Below, piece by piece: positions 42,982 through 55,572 of a DNA stretch of 64,000 nt (its first letter is position 1; each line of letters starts with the position of its first letter). The notes under the pieces were generated by a model. It was not told the origin of the DNA, made no database searches, and saw only the letters and a list, made by a program, of their open reading frames with translations. Origin of the DNA: Toxorhynchites rutilus septentrionalis (Eukaryota > Arthropoda > Insecta > Diptera > Culicidae); assembly GCF_029784135.1 (NCBI RefSeq), contig NC_073746.1:33510387-33574386 (forward strand), in the 5' to 3' direction. The translations under genes were made by a program, and so were the position numbers.

Positions 42982-43290
42982 CTAAAATATGTATTTGACT
43001 AGTTTAACTCTCTGAAGGTTTTTCAGTTTATGGTTTATGCTGTTACCTGTGGTCCTTCCGAACGGTAAACAGCGCAAAGATAGACGGATTTTACATTCAT
43101 AGTCATTGATTCCGATATACAATTGGCTGGAAAACTGTTTGAGACGCTTTTGACTATTGACAGATTTGATATTTGGTGGATTTTGTACGTATCTGTGGAG
43201 ATCCAGTAGACTCAGCACTGAAACAATAGTGCTAGCAACTAAAACAACAAGTTTACTGACTATGATCCGAAAAATCAACGCCTGGAGCAT
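42982..43290 (-). CDS. Unassigned small ORF with hydrophobic N-terminus
   Basis: The 102-codon frame starts MLQALIFRIIVSKLVVLVAS followed by TIVSVLSLLDL, which could be a signal peptide or membrane segment. The rest is basic with two cysteines. No family is recognised and no conserved neighbours support it. It may be chance. Confidence 0.15.
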   Translation of the reverse strand: MLQALIFRIIVSKLVVLVASTIVSVLSLLDLHRYVQNPPNIKSVNSQKRLKQFSSQLYIGINDYECKIRLSLRCLPFGRTTGNSINHKLKNLQRVKLVKYIF

Positions 43291-46200
43291 TGTTTGAAAG
43301 GATAGGTCTACGAAACTTTCACCAAAAATGGTCTTCTGTCTCTTGTGCGAAAACCCTAATGTTGAGAGGGCTTTCCAATTAATTCCGAATGTTTTTATGA
43401 AAACATGTGTGAGGAAACGGATGTCCTATACGATATGCTTATGATGCTTCACTTCGGAAGGATAACATCAATAAAAATGTTGAGCTAGTTTATTCAACGA
43501 GTTCGAAACTTTCATTCTCTTTATCTAGAAGACAAGGAAAGAAAAATGCTTTTAAGTCAAATGAATCAACATTAATAAAACGGCTATGGAAAGCTGGAGG
43601 TGAAACGAAGAAAATTTTGGACGAAGGCCGAAAGATTGCAAGAAAAGGCATTTCGTTACTATCGTTACAGTTTCATGAAATTGTTCCGAGTCAAAATGAA
43701 AATGTATCATTATGTACTTGTGTTCAAGCCGCCTTTGAGATAACTTTGAACTGTATTAATGAATCCATTTTTTTAATCTTTTTCGACACTTCTCAGTCAT
43801 TGTTTAGCTCAATTAAAAATCACAAACAATTCATTTATTCAGACAGATGTTCATAAATTTCATCGCTTAACCTAACTAAATGTTTTAGGATATACAGCTA
43901 AAGTTCTAGTAAAGAATTTGATCACTAGCGTACATCTGGAATTTTTTTGAAAAATTACTAGAGGATCAGGGAATTTTTTCTCGGGTTTTGAGACGACACC
44001 CTGTAAAAGTTCCACCTGCGAGTTATCGACTTCTGGACTGCACTCACGCGCGCAACTACCAGCGTCCAAATACATAAAATTTTTAATCCCAAAATGTTTC
44101 TAATTAATCTATCTTCTACCCTAAACACGCCGCAAGAGATTCAAACAATTGACTAAATTTCAATTTTCATGATACAGGTGAACCTGTTTTTGTGCGAAGG
44201 ATTGGGACCGCCCAAGAAAAATACCATGAAAAAATCGCACAAAACTTCATGAGCAGCATTCAAGAATAGTTTTCGCATCGAATTTCGAAATAAGGTTTAT
44301 GCGGTGGATAGGGAAATAGGGACCGGTTACGCATCGAAACTTGCTGTGCTTTTAACTGCATGTCGGAACTTGTTACTATTAGAAATAGGCTAACCAAACG
44401 TGCATTTTTGAGCGAGACAGAACCGTTTTTCACCAGTTTGTACCGTATTTTGAGTATAAAGAAAAATGTATTCTATTGTCATTATTCTCAATAAATTGGT
44501 TTTGAATGAACATCTACAACATTCAATCGAGTATTTGGCAATCAATATTAAACGCCTCGCTGCGTGTATGTGTGTTCATAAATATTTTCATATCTGTACA
44601 ATTTGTGATTTCGTTGGTGAATATTATTCTAAATTGCATGAATATGGTAACACACGATTCCTTTCTCTTGGATCTTTTATGGAGAGGATTTATGGTATTT
44701 CTGACGTCTTGCTCTCCAATTTCTCACCACAAATGTTACGTTGTACCATCCGATTTTTTTGAAACCCCATGCTTCAAACTAAGGTCGCTTTTCACCAGAC
44801 CTTTCAAACATTGATTGGCCTTGTTGACGATATATCTGCTACTGAAGTTGCTAGTAAAGATTTGATTTGAATAAGGTAAATGATTTTGGTTTGTACAGTC
44901 GACAATATGATCATGGTTTGTCCAGCGCACCTGTGTCAAATCAGGTATTTGAATGTTTCAAAACTGATAAATAAACTTGTTTTTTTCATGATTTACAGTA
45001 GTTTTTTAGAACATATTTACGGATTCACATGTTTTAAAGGATTATAAAATTCTCATTCTATTGGTGTCAATGCGCCCCTCATTTGATCTAACTTTCAGTC
45101 AACCACCAGATGATTATTCGGCACGTATTCAGACCTTTTCTTGATTATAACACTTACAAATACTGTAAACATCATGCTTGCACACCAATTATATAAGATT
45201 TACATAGTTAAACTATGTAATTAACGCATTTCGATGGCCTCAATTCTGATCATGAGTTGCCCGATTCACTCATGTTGTTTTGTCCACATGATTTCTAAGG
45301 CAGCCGCTTGGCGCAATAAATAGACATAAAATTCAGTAAATATCAAGAGTAATTAATAATTATTAATACAAATTACAACAATAATACTTTGTACTAAAGT
45401 ATTAGGCATTCTTATAACAAGTTTATACAGTATCTTGAAAGATCGAATAAGAACTTGTGTTAGTTAACACTAGATTTAGGGACGTTTCTCATATACCTAT
45501 CTTTCCGAAAAATTGGAAATATGTATAATTGAGGTTCACAATAACATAATGATTGATACTGATTCAAAAACATATTCTAGTATTTCATTTTTCAATATTC
45601 GAACTAAGCAACTGAACTTTTTAAAACCTCACACTCTGACTTCAATTGATATTCTGTGTTTCATTCTTTCTTTTGTTGCTTCTCGGCAACAGTTGTTTAT
45701 TGCTTGTTTCCTTTGAGAATATATATCGGATAACGAAGATAACGAATCGAAGTATTGTCGGTACATTCCTATTGATTATTGTTGTGATGTTTGCATGTTT
45801 ACGAATAATTTTGTCTACATTACGTTAGCGTCAAATTGACGCATATCCGTAGAGATAGGTATACCACATGGATAATTTCAATATTTCAACGCTTTCAAAG
45901 AAAATAGACATCAGGGCATTTACCTTGATCAATGCCTGAAAGTCATTACAAGAGATGGAATAAAAACACAGACGATTTTTGTAATTTCGATTTTCAGACT
46001 TCGTCGACCTCCAAAATCAATTTTCGTTTATGTTTTCGTGTTTCGTTTATGGTGAAATTTCTTACATTTTAACAAAGCAACATTGAGGTACATAACGAAT
46101 TTTACGCCGCAGTATCGCTTGGTGCGGCAGCTCGAAACTTTTAATAACTGATAGTATGCAATCTAGATTCAGAAAAACTATGTATAAGCATCATCAAACA

Positions 46201-46860
46201 CACGAATGATGAATTAAATGTAAATGTGATGTTTGTAGTAAATAAATGAGTATTTTTTTATAAAATGGTTTTTCCTCTACAACGAATATTTTCGATGGTA
46301 CAGATTTTTGGAAGCAAATATACAGATGAGTAAGATTTTAAACCCCTCTGGTACATATTGAAATGTGGCAACACTGATGGTCAGTTTAGCTTCTATAAGT
46401 GATTTCGCGATTTTAGCACCTTACCACACCGGATTTTTAATGTCAATGACAATCAAATCTCTTGGCTTCTATCCTGCACATTTTATTTAAAACACAGATC
46501 AAGATGAAATATTTACCGTCGAAAGATACATGTTCGTCATACAATTTGCTGTCTGAAGATTTCAGATACGCCTAATACGACCGCTGCTATAAAATGAACA
46601 GTGATTCCGGATTCTAACTGAATCAAACCTTAAGAGAAAGTCAACCTCTTGAATGGATCTCATCAAAGTCCATTCCTGAATATAGACATTCAAAGTAGTA
46701 TAAAAATCCCTGGTCAGATAGATGAAAATATTTTGTTTTGAGTGGACAATGTTTGAAGGAATCTTACTATAAATAACATCGCTAAAAAATAAAGCGCGGT
46801 CGTCGTGGACAGTCGTAAACGGTCGTAAATGGTCGTATTCTTGACGTAAACACAAACAGA
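43291..46860. other. No recognised gene
   Basis: AT-rich DNA with only short frames. A piece near 46300-46370 (GTACAGATTTTTGGAAGC) echoes the ACAGATTT repeat near 10000. Confidence 0.4.
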
Positions 46861-47100
46861 ATGTGAGAGTGAGCAGTGAGCAGCTGCAATGTGTTTTTTG
46901 TGTGAGATAGTGTGCGCGTCTTCGTGTGTTCGTATGCGCGTGTGTGTGTGTGTGAGTGTACGTGTGCGTGTGCGAGAGTGTGTGTTTTAGTTAGTCGGTT
47001 AGTTGACGTAAACAAAAACAGTGTGAGAGAGTGAGAGTGAGCAGTCAGCACCTGCGATGCGTTGTTTTTGTGTGTGAGACGGTGAGCGTCTGCTTGTGTG
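46861..47100. repeat. GT-rich low-complexity block, partly duplicated
   Basis: GTGTGTGTGTGTGAGTG-type sequence at 46930-46985 is flanked by two similar units, GAGAGTGAGCAGTGAGCAGC and GAGAGTGAGCAGTCAGCACC, about 165 bp apart. Confidence 0.75.
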
Positions 47101-47104
47101 CATG

Positions 47105-47262
47105 TGTAGAGAGAGTAGAGAGTAGAGAGAGTAGAGAGTAGAGAGAGTAGAGAGTAAGGAGAGTAGGGAGAGTAGAGAGAGTAGAGAGTAGAGAGAGTAG
47201 AGTGTAGAGAGAGTAGAGAGTAGAGAGTAGAAAGAGTAGAGAGTTTAAAATAAAGAGCAGTG
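47105..47262. repeat. GA-rich minisatellite (AGAGAGTAGAGAGT type)
   Basis: Variants of AGAGAGTAGAGAGTAG fill about 158 bp with small differences in unit length. The long minus-strand frame over it (46782-47375) is a by-product of the repeat. Confidence 0.9.
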
Positions 47263-48020
47263 AGTAGAGAGAAGACTTGGTGGCAAGAAATATCACAATA
47301 TATATTTACCGCGTGGTATCGTAATATTACCAATACGTCAGAATAGTTCAAATTTTGACTATTACAGATTTTCATAATTCAATTTGCTGCTGGACTTTTG
47401 TGGTTCACTTATTTTCACACCTTGTGCAGTAGATATAAACGCCCAAACGTTAAATGCTCCATTGAACAGAATGTCACACTCTATACCTAACGATAAAGGC
47501 TAAGAAATACACGACTGGACACACTGACGCTGCCATGAAACTATTAGTGGAAGGTAATGTATGTTCCAGCTTCCACTTTTTATGCAAATTTTCCAGAACA
47601 CGCATCAGCATCATCCAGCATTATCTTTATCCTGCTCCTCCACTTCGATGCGACACTTCGATTTCAATACGCCTCGATTGACGATTGGGCTTCCCTTCAC
47701 ATCTCATCAGAGACTCCTCTCTCTTCCTTTTGCGGTATCGCATTGTATAAACTATCTGCATATGCTTCGACAAAAGCTAACTTTTGCAGATCATTCGTCT
47801 CTAGCCTTGATAAAGGCCCTTGGAGGAAAGTTTACTTTTCAATTATTCCTCCACTCCACTCCACTCCTCCAGCAACTCGATCTCTCGCCGTTCAGCTCAT
47901 CCAGTAACGATGTTCCAGTCGGTGTCCTCACGAAGAATGCTTCGACATCGTGTGCTCAATCTGCGATCTGCAATCCGCGTCTTCACTGCTTGGCGTGCGG
48001 CAATAGAATGAGGCCAAGCA

Positions 48021-48218
48021 GGAAGGAAGGTATTGTATTATAGAGACTTTAAACTTTTGCAGTTCATTCGTCTCTAGCCTTGAGAAAGGCCCTTTGAAAA
48101 CTCTACTCTACTCTACTCCAGCGCTACCTCCTCCGCCCTCTTGCCTTGAGAAAGGCACTCGATCCCTCGCCGTCCAGCCCGTCCAGCAACGATGTTGTCC
48201 AGTCGGTGTCCACACAAA
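48021..48218 (-). mobile_element. About 200-bp SINE-like unit, copy 1
   Basis: The unit runs from GGAAGGAAGGTATTGTATTA to GGTGTCCACACAAA on the plus strand. It is flanked by imperfect direct repeats, GAATGAGGCCAAGCA (48006-48020) and GAATGGAGACCAAGCA (48219-48234). On the minus strand it contains the H2B C-terminal-like block, two hairpins GCCTTTCTCAAGGC of histone stem-loop shape, and a tail AATACAATACCTTCCTTCC. Copy 2 at 56082-56281 has exact duplications. Confidence 0.65.
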
Positions 48219-48544
48219 GAATGGAGACCAAGCACAACCACCGCTTTCATTATATAGTGATATAGTCTACGTTGTAGCGACCGCCTCTATACATAATCTC
48301 TTTTGCGTTCCCCACTCGACTTCTCCTTGTCCCTACGTTTCGCCCGTTCCTGTGTTTGCTTGTGATGAATAGCTATTTGCTGCGGTAGCGTAGACAAAAT
48401 GTATGGGAAAGTAAGGATTTCTTTCTCTCAATTTTTTGAACTGCAAAATCGTTATGTAGAGCATACAAAAAATTGCTGAGGATATTTACTATTAATTCGT
48501 GTATTTGGAATCAAAATCCATCAATTAATTGAAGAGGTATTAAC

Positions 48545-48634
48545 GTTCAAATATTGAACACTTGTTCACATCGAAATATTGAAATGGGCCCCTATATTGA
48601 AAGGTTAGACGTAGTCCTACGTCGAGAGAATCTT
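48545..48634 (-). mobile_element. Isolated B-type end
   Basis: AAGGTTAGACGTAGTCCTAC and GTC at 48600-48634 match the B right end (TTAGACGTAGTCCTACGTC). No matching left end was found nearby. Confidence 0.5.
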
Positions 48635-51385
48635 TTGATAATGGTCCAAAAACATAATGCGTGGTGTGGTAAAAGCGTCGAACGCGGATGTCAATTATTA
48701 TTAGATTCAAAATTTGAAAACCAAGTCTATTTGATGTATTTTATTTTCTCTTTATCAAAGGGTCTACTCATGCGCGCATATCAGAACTTGGCCAAATATG
48801 TTGTCTTTCATATATCGCATCTGAAAGACGCACAAAAAATAGATCGCAAAAAAAAGGTCCGTCTTCATTCATAGTAATGTCCGGCGAACGAATTAAAACC
48901 GACATGTTCGTTCAGTCGAAAGTTCGGTTTGAATTGGTCCATAAGCCCAAGAAATTATCATCAGTTTTGTCTTTTTTGTGTCCTTGTTGATTGTGTTTTT
49001 TCTTGGTTAGATATTATTTGAATTAAGAATTGTGAATAGTAGAGGATCCATAGCAGCATTCGTATAGTTGTGAATCTCGATATTAATTCGGTAATTTTTA
49101 ATTTGAAATGAATGCAGTTACAAAATATTAAGATGATTCATTCGCCAGGGTAAAACATAAGTTTTTAAACTAAATATGAATTTATAATTACTGAAATATC
49201 TGGAATAAATTTACCAATTTATAACATTTTAAGATCTTGTGTGGTTGTGTAACCTGATGAATGAAGAAACTCATTAAGAATGGTTGAACTGCTCAGTTTC
49301 CCGCAGTTTAAAAATATATGAATACAATCCTTGACTACGGACGCATAGGGCGTCATGCATCATACATCGTTTCTTCCAGAGCCACTGATGAGCGTAGTAT
49401 GAAAAGTATGAAAATAGTGTATCATAAAATCAGTATCAATTGCGTAAATGTGCGAAAGAAAAACAAGAGCATTGCCATCATCAGCTAATATGTGACAATC
49501 AAATATAAAATAACACATAACCTATCATATCCCCTACCGGTATTTTCGAAACACCACCAGCAACGAACCAGACCCTTAGGACTGTAACAAGCGTTTTCCC
49601 TTCGAATACATAGTAGTTGTTCTTGTGGCGCGCTGGATGGTTTAGAAATATATACTTCACAACCGAAGAAAGCATGAACGAGCTTCGAATAGATGTTGCT
49701 CCGTGTGAAAGGTGCCATAAGGAAGCAGTGGTATTTTTCACTGGTATTCCTGTTAGCCGTCTTCAGTGACGACTTCCCGGGAGAAATAATGAATTCACGA
49801 AAGCAGTGCACCACGCTTCTGGAACCAAGTCGCGAAGCATTGGACCTCCTCCGAGTGCGAACTCTGAACAGTGAAAAGGAGGAGCACATGTGTGACAGCG
49901 ACAGAAACGAGATTATAATGTAGAGCATATGGAGCACAGATGGGAATTCAGCCAGGGAAAATAATTTCTCAATTCTCGTCACATCCGCCAGACGAGAGGA
50001 CCCCAACTGGGACGGTCGCTTTCGAAGGTTTGTTCCCAGCCTAGAGCTTGATATATTTGTAAATTCATTCATTCGTTCATTTGATGTATGGTTGTCTTAA
50101 TCGTGAATATCATGCTATTTGTACCAAATCCAATTAAAAGATTTATCTGTGTACTGGAAACAGTTTGTTTTAATTTTGTTCGCACATTTTGCTATGATGG
50201 TAATCCGAAGCTACCGAAAAATGCACAATAAAGAACACTGTAACCTAATTTCCAGAAAAGCACTTTTTCTGGGCTGTACTTTCATGATCTTGTCTGTTCA
50301 TCTCATGTACTGATTGATTGCAAAAGTTTTACATCATTTACTAGTTTTTCGTGGCTTTCTACTTCTCTCCATAGCTGAACGAACATCTGAACCAACGGCT
50401 CTCACTGGTAGTGAATCCCCATTGGAACAAAATGAGCCAGTCATTGAGGAAAAGATTGGAAATTGATTTCGCTAGCTGTCGCTCGGGGCGATTATTGATG
50501 CCGAGTTAAGCCAGCCTTGAATAGTAATTCCGCACAAATGAATAAATGATGCGGCAAAAATTTGATGTGCTGTCAAATATCTGCGATTAGTTCGGAGAAA
50601 ACTCATCTATAAATCAATATTGCACAGCCTAGGAGAAGCTTCATATCCGGTCATGGACGTTTCCGATGAGTAAATATTTATGACTTCATCTTATCATGAC
50701 TTATATCGGCCAAAACTGATGAATAAATTTTCACTGTTCTCTCTCTCTCGCATTTAATCAACATCTCAAATCAACCTTATCATTCAATTCACCAGCAAGC
50801 TTAGCCAGCGGGGTCGCTTCGTAAATGGTGAAAGGCGTCATCAAATTGCAGATTTCATAAATCAATGCTGCACGATAGCCACTTTGGTTGCGAACTTTTG
50901 ACTTAATCTTGCCATTGGTAGTGACGGTTTGCCACCTAGAAGGGACAATTTTCGATTCAGCTATTCCCCCGTTGCGCTGTCTGTGTAGAAAAGTTTGTCA
51001 AGACCGCAGAAAAGTATCGGGGATCAGTACTCTGACGAATATCAATATTGAAAACGAAAACAATCTTCGTTCGTTTCAAGTTTTCCGCTCTGATGTTAAC
51101 ACTGTTGGAACTGTGGGACTTCCAGACTGCTGCGGAAATTCTGCTTGAACTGAAAAGTTTTCAGATTTTGCTGACACATTTCCTACAGAATGATAAATAG
51201 GTCCAATATATTGTTGATTTCTTAGCGTTCTACAATCTACAATAAAACCATTATACTGTATTCTATCAGTCAAATTATTTCATTTGATACCGATATTGAG
51301 TGGATTGCAGAAAATACATAGTGTGTTCTCCAAGTCAAGTTCGTTCGTTTGATACACATATCTCAATCAACCTTTTTTTTTTGAG
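48635..51385. other. No recognised gene; two unassigned ORFs at 49485-50072
   Basis: A 195-codon minus-strand frame (49485-50072) and a 76-codon plus-strand frame (49693-49923) overlap. The plus frame has WYFSLVFLLAVFSDDFPGE, which looks like a signal peptide, and an acidic C-terminus. Neither matches a known family and only one, at most, can be real. Confidence 0.3.
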
Positions 51386-51589
51386 ATGATATGGAATCAG
51401 CTATTTTGTAGCGGCGGCCAAATTGGATTTTTCAAGATGGGCAGTTTTAAAATGACAGCAGAGATAAAGGTGTTTTATAAATTTGGTCATTTCCTATTGG
51501 TCAAATTTCTATTAATGTGGACAACTCTACAGACATACAAAACAAACATACGAACAGTTCAAGCTAAATAAAACCATTTAATAGAGTAA

Positions 51590-52090
51590 TTTGCTATTTT
51601 GTGATTGCGGACATCTTGGATTTGGATTTTTCATGATCTACTGTGATCTACTATTCAAGCCCTTTCATTTGATACCCTTATTAATCGGGTTTTGAGAAAA
51701 TATGTTGCCCGCCATTTGGTAGTGGCAGCCATCTTTGATTTGCATTTTTCATAAATAACTGTGTTCTACTAGTCAAGCCCTTTCATTTGATACCCATAAT
51801 AATAGGGTTTTGAGAAAATATGTGGTCCGCCATTTTGTAGTGGCAGCCATCTTGGATTTGCATTTTTAATAAATAACCGTATTCTACTAGTTAAGCCCTT
51901 TCATTTGATACCCTTATTAATGAGGTTTTGAGAAAATATATAGTCCGCCATTTTGTAGTGGCAGCCATCTTGGGTTTGTATTTTTCATAAATAACTGTGT
52001 TATACTAGTGTAGCCTTTTCATTTGATACCCATATTAACAGGGTTTTGACACAATATGTAGTTCGCCATTTTGTAGCGGCCATCTTGGAT
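51590..52090. repeat. 118-bp tandem repeats, about 4 units
   Basis: AGTGGCAGCCATC recurs at 51721, 51839 and 51957, and a variant at 52074: a period of 117-118 bp. Each unit holds GCCATTTTGTAGTGGCAGCC, CAAGCCCTTTCATTTGATAC and GGGTTTTGAGAAAATATG. The flanking modules at 51386-51570 and 52060-52215 are also copies of one another (GGCAGTTTTAAAATGAC, ATAAAGGTG, CAAATTTCTATTAATGTGG). Confidence 0.9.
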
Positions 52091-52217
52091 TTTCAAGATC
52101 ATGAAATACGCAGTTTTATAATGACTACAGAGATAAAGGTGTGTTCCAAATTTCAAATCAATCGGTCAATCGGTCAAATTTCTATTAATGTGGGTTAGTG
52201 CTACAGACAATCATGTT

Positions 52218-52711
52218 ACAAACATACAAACATACAAACATACAAACATACAAACATACAAACATACAAACATACAAACATACAAACATACAAACATACA
52301 AACATACAAACATACAAACATACAAACATACAAACATACAAACATACAAACATACAAACATACAAACATACAAACATACAAACATACAAACATACAAACA
52401 TACAAACATACAAACATACAAACATACAAACATACAAACATACAAACATACAAACATACAAACATACAAACATACAAACATACAAACATACAAACATACA
52501 AACATACAAACATACAAACATACAAACATACAAACATACAAACATACAAACATACAAACATACAAACATACAAACATACAAACATACAAACATACAAACA
52601 TACAAACATACAAACATACAAACATACAAACATACAAACATACAAACATACAAACATACAAACATACAAACATACAAACATACAAACATACAAACATACA
52701 AACATACAAAC
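52218..52711. repeat. Perfect 8-bp satellite (ACAAACAT)n, about 62 units
   Basis: The unit ACAAACAT repeats without visible change for 494 bp. It is followed by CAGATTACAGGGCAAGCTAA and ATAAAACC. The related module at 51530-51580 has only about three degenerate units before AGCTAAATAAAACC. The long open frames on both strands (TNIQTYKH and CMFVCLYV repeats) are by-products. Confidence 0.97.
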
Positions 52712-52812
52712 AGATTACAGGGCAAGCTAAATAAAACCGTTTAAAAATACCGAAGCACTGTCCGCTAGACGGCATAAGAATCGATACGGTGCCACAGTGC
52801 CAATTGAAAAAA

Positions 52813-53455
52813 AAATTTAGGTTGTATCTATGATAAAACCGCAAGGTTGACGTGGGACTACCGTTGGATTAGTAATCAATTTTAGAATTCAATTGAATTC
52901 AATATAATTGACATTTTGTGTGTTCTTTGTGCAATTTGGTTGGTTCAGGTCAATCACGAAGAGCAACTACGAAGTGTAAAGTCTACCCAAGCTCAAGCTC
53001 AAGCTCAATTGAATTCAATATAATTGATGTGTGAGTAAAGAATTTGAACAAACGCCTAATGAAAAGCACCTAGGTTTTGATGGCTGTGTTCGGGAACACA
53101 TCTCGGTGGGAACAAAAGTTTCATGTATTTGCAAAGCGGATTCCCTTAGGTACATTGATTTTACAGTCTGTGTTGGGGAAACCGTAAACCAGGCCAATCA
53201 AAATAAGGCAATAAGGGCGTTTATAAAACGCTTGACATTTCACAGTTATTCAATTGTTTATCTCATGAAAAATAACATTTCATTCATTGTGATAGATGCG
53301 TAGATATATTTCCCACTAATTGATACAAACATCTTTCCGATCCACCAGATAATGTTCGAGTTATAAGTATTCGAATCTTTCATTTTTTCCGGCATGTTCT
53401 GTGCTTAGATTTACATTTCACCTCCATATACTGCGGTTAGACGTAGTCCCACGTC
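52813..53455 (-). mobile_element. Family C element
   Basis: The left end is TTTAGGTTGTATCTATGATA followed by AAACCGCAAGGTTGACGTGGGACTACCG. The right end is GGTTAGACGTAGTCCCACGTC. It carries a promoter-like block on the minus strand and a CCAAT box (GGCCAATC at 53192) and resembles the reversed element at 40763-41488. It directly precedes A copy 5. Confidence 0.6.
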
Positions 53456-54227
53456 AGAAATACAGGAAGTGGGTTATATCTATGGTATAACCGCAAGGGT
53501 GACGTAGGACTGTCGTTGATTTAGAGATCATTTGTATGAAGTTGAATCTGAATTCATTCTGAATGAATGAATATTTGGAGAACTTCGAAAGCGAGAGCGT
53601 TACGTTGGAGGCACAAGGTTTTATGCATCCAATATTGGATACGGAAATATCCTACTGATGGGGAAGAATAATCTTCAGAAGCTATCCTGTTGATTGCGAT
53701 TGATTGAAAAATCACAAAACCTAATGTATTTGGTCACAGTCTTACATGGATAGAAAACATTAAAATAAACTCTTTCATATGAATGTACTTTTAAATTCCC
53801 AGAGGAACTGGCAGATTATTTTCAGTAACGATTAGATATTTCCACACTTTCCTCGATACTGGAAGCCCACCAGTGGTTAATTCTAACTCGATAACCATCT
53901 GTTAATAGCACTTGATTGAAACATATTTGGTCACAGTGTTACATGGATAGAAAACATTCAAATAAACTCTTTCACATGAATGTATTTTTAAATTCCTAGA
54001 GGAACTGGCAGATTATTTTCCGGATCTTTCTCGATCCAAACGGAAAAAAATACGGGTGGGTAATGTCGGGGACACAACCGGAGTGACGTAGGACTATACA
54101 AAGGGGACAGCTTTTGTTAAATATATATTTTAAATATATTGTTTTATTTTCTTCTCCTACGTGAATACCTACCTATCTACCTGAAAAATGGATTAGTTTA
54201 CTGTTTACTCTTTATGAATATGTTGAT

Positions 54228-54243
54228 GGTTCTGAAAAGAACC
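54228..54243 (-). promoter_or_regulatory. Histone-type 3' stem-loop (B copy 2, distal)
   Basis: The complement is GGTTCTTTTCAGAACC, as at 19084-19099. Confidence 0.75.
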
Positions 54244-54720
54244 TTTGGTGTTGTGTTTTTGTTATCACTCGATATTCCCATCTTGTTCGGTTAAACCTTT
54301 CTGTTTAGCTATTGCGTTTGCCACTCGCCACAGCTTTGTTGGAAAATTTCTTCCCATCCAGCTTGTGACATGTTGTTCAGTAAATTACATTTGATGCGAC
54401 GTGCCGGAGAAACACTTTGCCACTCACTGAAACTAATTGTTGCCTTGATGAGCGCCGAACCGAAGCTGCTCTGTTCTTGATGCGGGTTTTCTGAATGTCG
54501 TGAGCAGCTTTGCAAGCCAACTTGAGCACTCCGACGGCCGAAACTCTATAATCGTTGTTAGGTATACTGGTGCTCCGGCACCAATCCGTTCGGCCTAGTT
54601 ACCCTTGCGGAGCAATTAGTGTATGCGACCAACAGGGAACTGGAGACCTGCACGGTTCGAGTGAGACTTTGCCTTTACCTTAACTTGTCCTCCTTTGTTA
54701 CGTCCACGATGCCGATGCCG
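54244..54720 (-). pseudogene. Histone H2A remnant (B copy 2, first)
   Basis: On the minus strand the part near 54700 resembles GKGGKVKGK (GGAGGACAAGTTAAGG), and near 54500-54540 the nucleotides give GVLKLACKAAHDIQKTRI, matching H2A VLELAGNAARDNKKTRI. It is more diverged than the second block at 55573-56002. A histone stem-loop follows at 54228-54243. Confidence 0.75.
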
Positions 54721-54946
54721 TACAACCACACGGGTTTACGGTTTGAAAGAAAATAAGATATTTTTTTGAGGTCCGCGTGTTTTATACTCTAGCGGTACAC
54801 ACTCACAGGATAGAGACAAATCGGCAGACTCAGCCAGAGGGGCGAGTCCAACGAGACGAACGAATGAGCGTTAAAAGGGAGCGATGGCAAAAAAATACAT
54901 TCATTACGATTTGTTCGCTCGTTGGATTCACATGCAGGCTAAAAAG

Positions 54947-54962
54947 GGTCCTTTTCAGGATC
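54947..54962 (+). promoter_or_regulatory. Histone-type 3' stem-loop, plus strand
   Basis: GGTCCTTTTCAGGATC fits the histone stem-loop, apart from a G-T pair. The gene upstream on this strand is not recognised. It lies between two minus-strand H2A blocks, so at least two histone genes in opposite directions were once present, as in real histone clusters. Confidence 0.6.
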
Positions 54963-55556
54963 ACAAAATTATCTTCAATCTAAAGAGTTTATTGTTTTGT
55001 TATCACTCGATATCCCCATTTTGTTCGGCTAAACCTTCCTGTTTAGCGATTTGTTACCACTCGCCACAGCTTTCACAGTTGTAAAATTTCTTCCCATCCA
55101 GCTTTGTGACATGTTGTACAGTAAATTACATTCAATGCGACGTGCCGAAGCGCCACTCAGTGTCGCATTGGAGGCGATTTTAACCTGTAATTGAACATTT
55201 GCGATGACAGTGGTACAGTGTCGACTTTCAATATGGGGTCATAATTTGGATTTCTATGTTTACAAAAATGTCCAACTAAATATGTCGCATTACATGTCCG
55301 TCCAATTAGCTAAATGTCGAACTAATTGTAAATTACTGTACTTTCAATCTGGAAACAATTTAAGAATTGGTGAAAATTGAATAATCAGGAAAGTTCCCAA
55401 CTATCAATAAGCTCAGAACAACTGCCAAATTCACATACTCATCAGATCCTGGCAAACAAATTATGAAAAAATCAATTTGTGTTTTATTATTATTTTGGAT
55501 AATGTTTTAGAAAGCATTGAACTGTATTTCCTAAACTCTTTTTTGGAAGGTTTAAT

Positions 55557-55572
55557 GGCCCTGAAAAGCGCC
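55557..55572 (-). promoter_or_regulatory. Histone H2A 3' stem-loop (B copy 2)
   Basis: The complement GGCGCTTTTCAGGGCC is identical to 19675-19690 in copy 1. Confidence 0.8.

Noticed and set aside
46782..47375. 197-codon minus-strand frame rich in Leu, Ser, Thr and Tyr
   Set aside because: It runs across the GA-rich minisatellite and GT-rich block, so it is low-complexity read-out.
49485..50072. 195-codon minus-strand frame as a gene
   Set aside because: No recognisable domain, and an overlapping frame on the other strand looks equally plausible; possible chance frame.
52218..52711. CRISPR-like array
   Set aside because: 8-bp units without spacers in a eukaryotic genome; it is a microsatellite-like array.
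52185..52844. Very long open frames with TNIQTYKH or CLYVCMFV repeats
   Set aside because: They are produced by the 8-bp satellite, whose unit length leaves some frames free of stops; no codon bias or domain.
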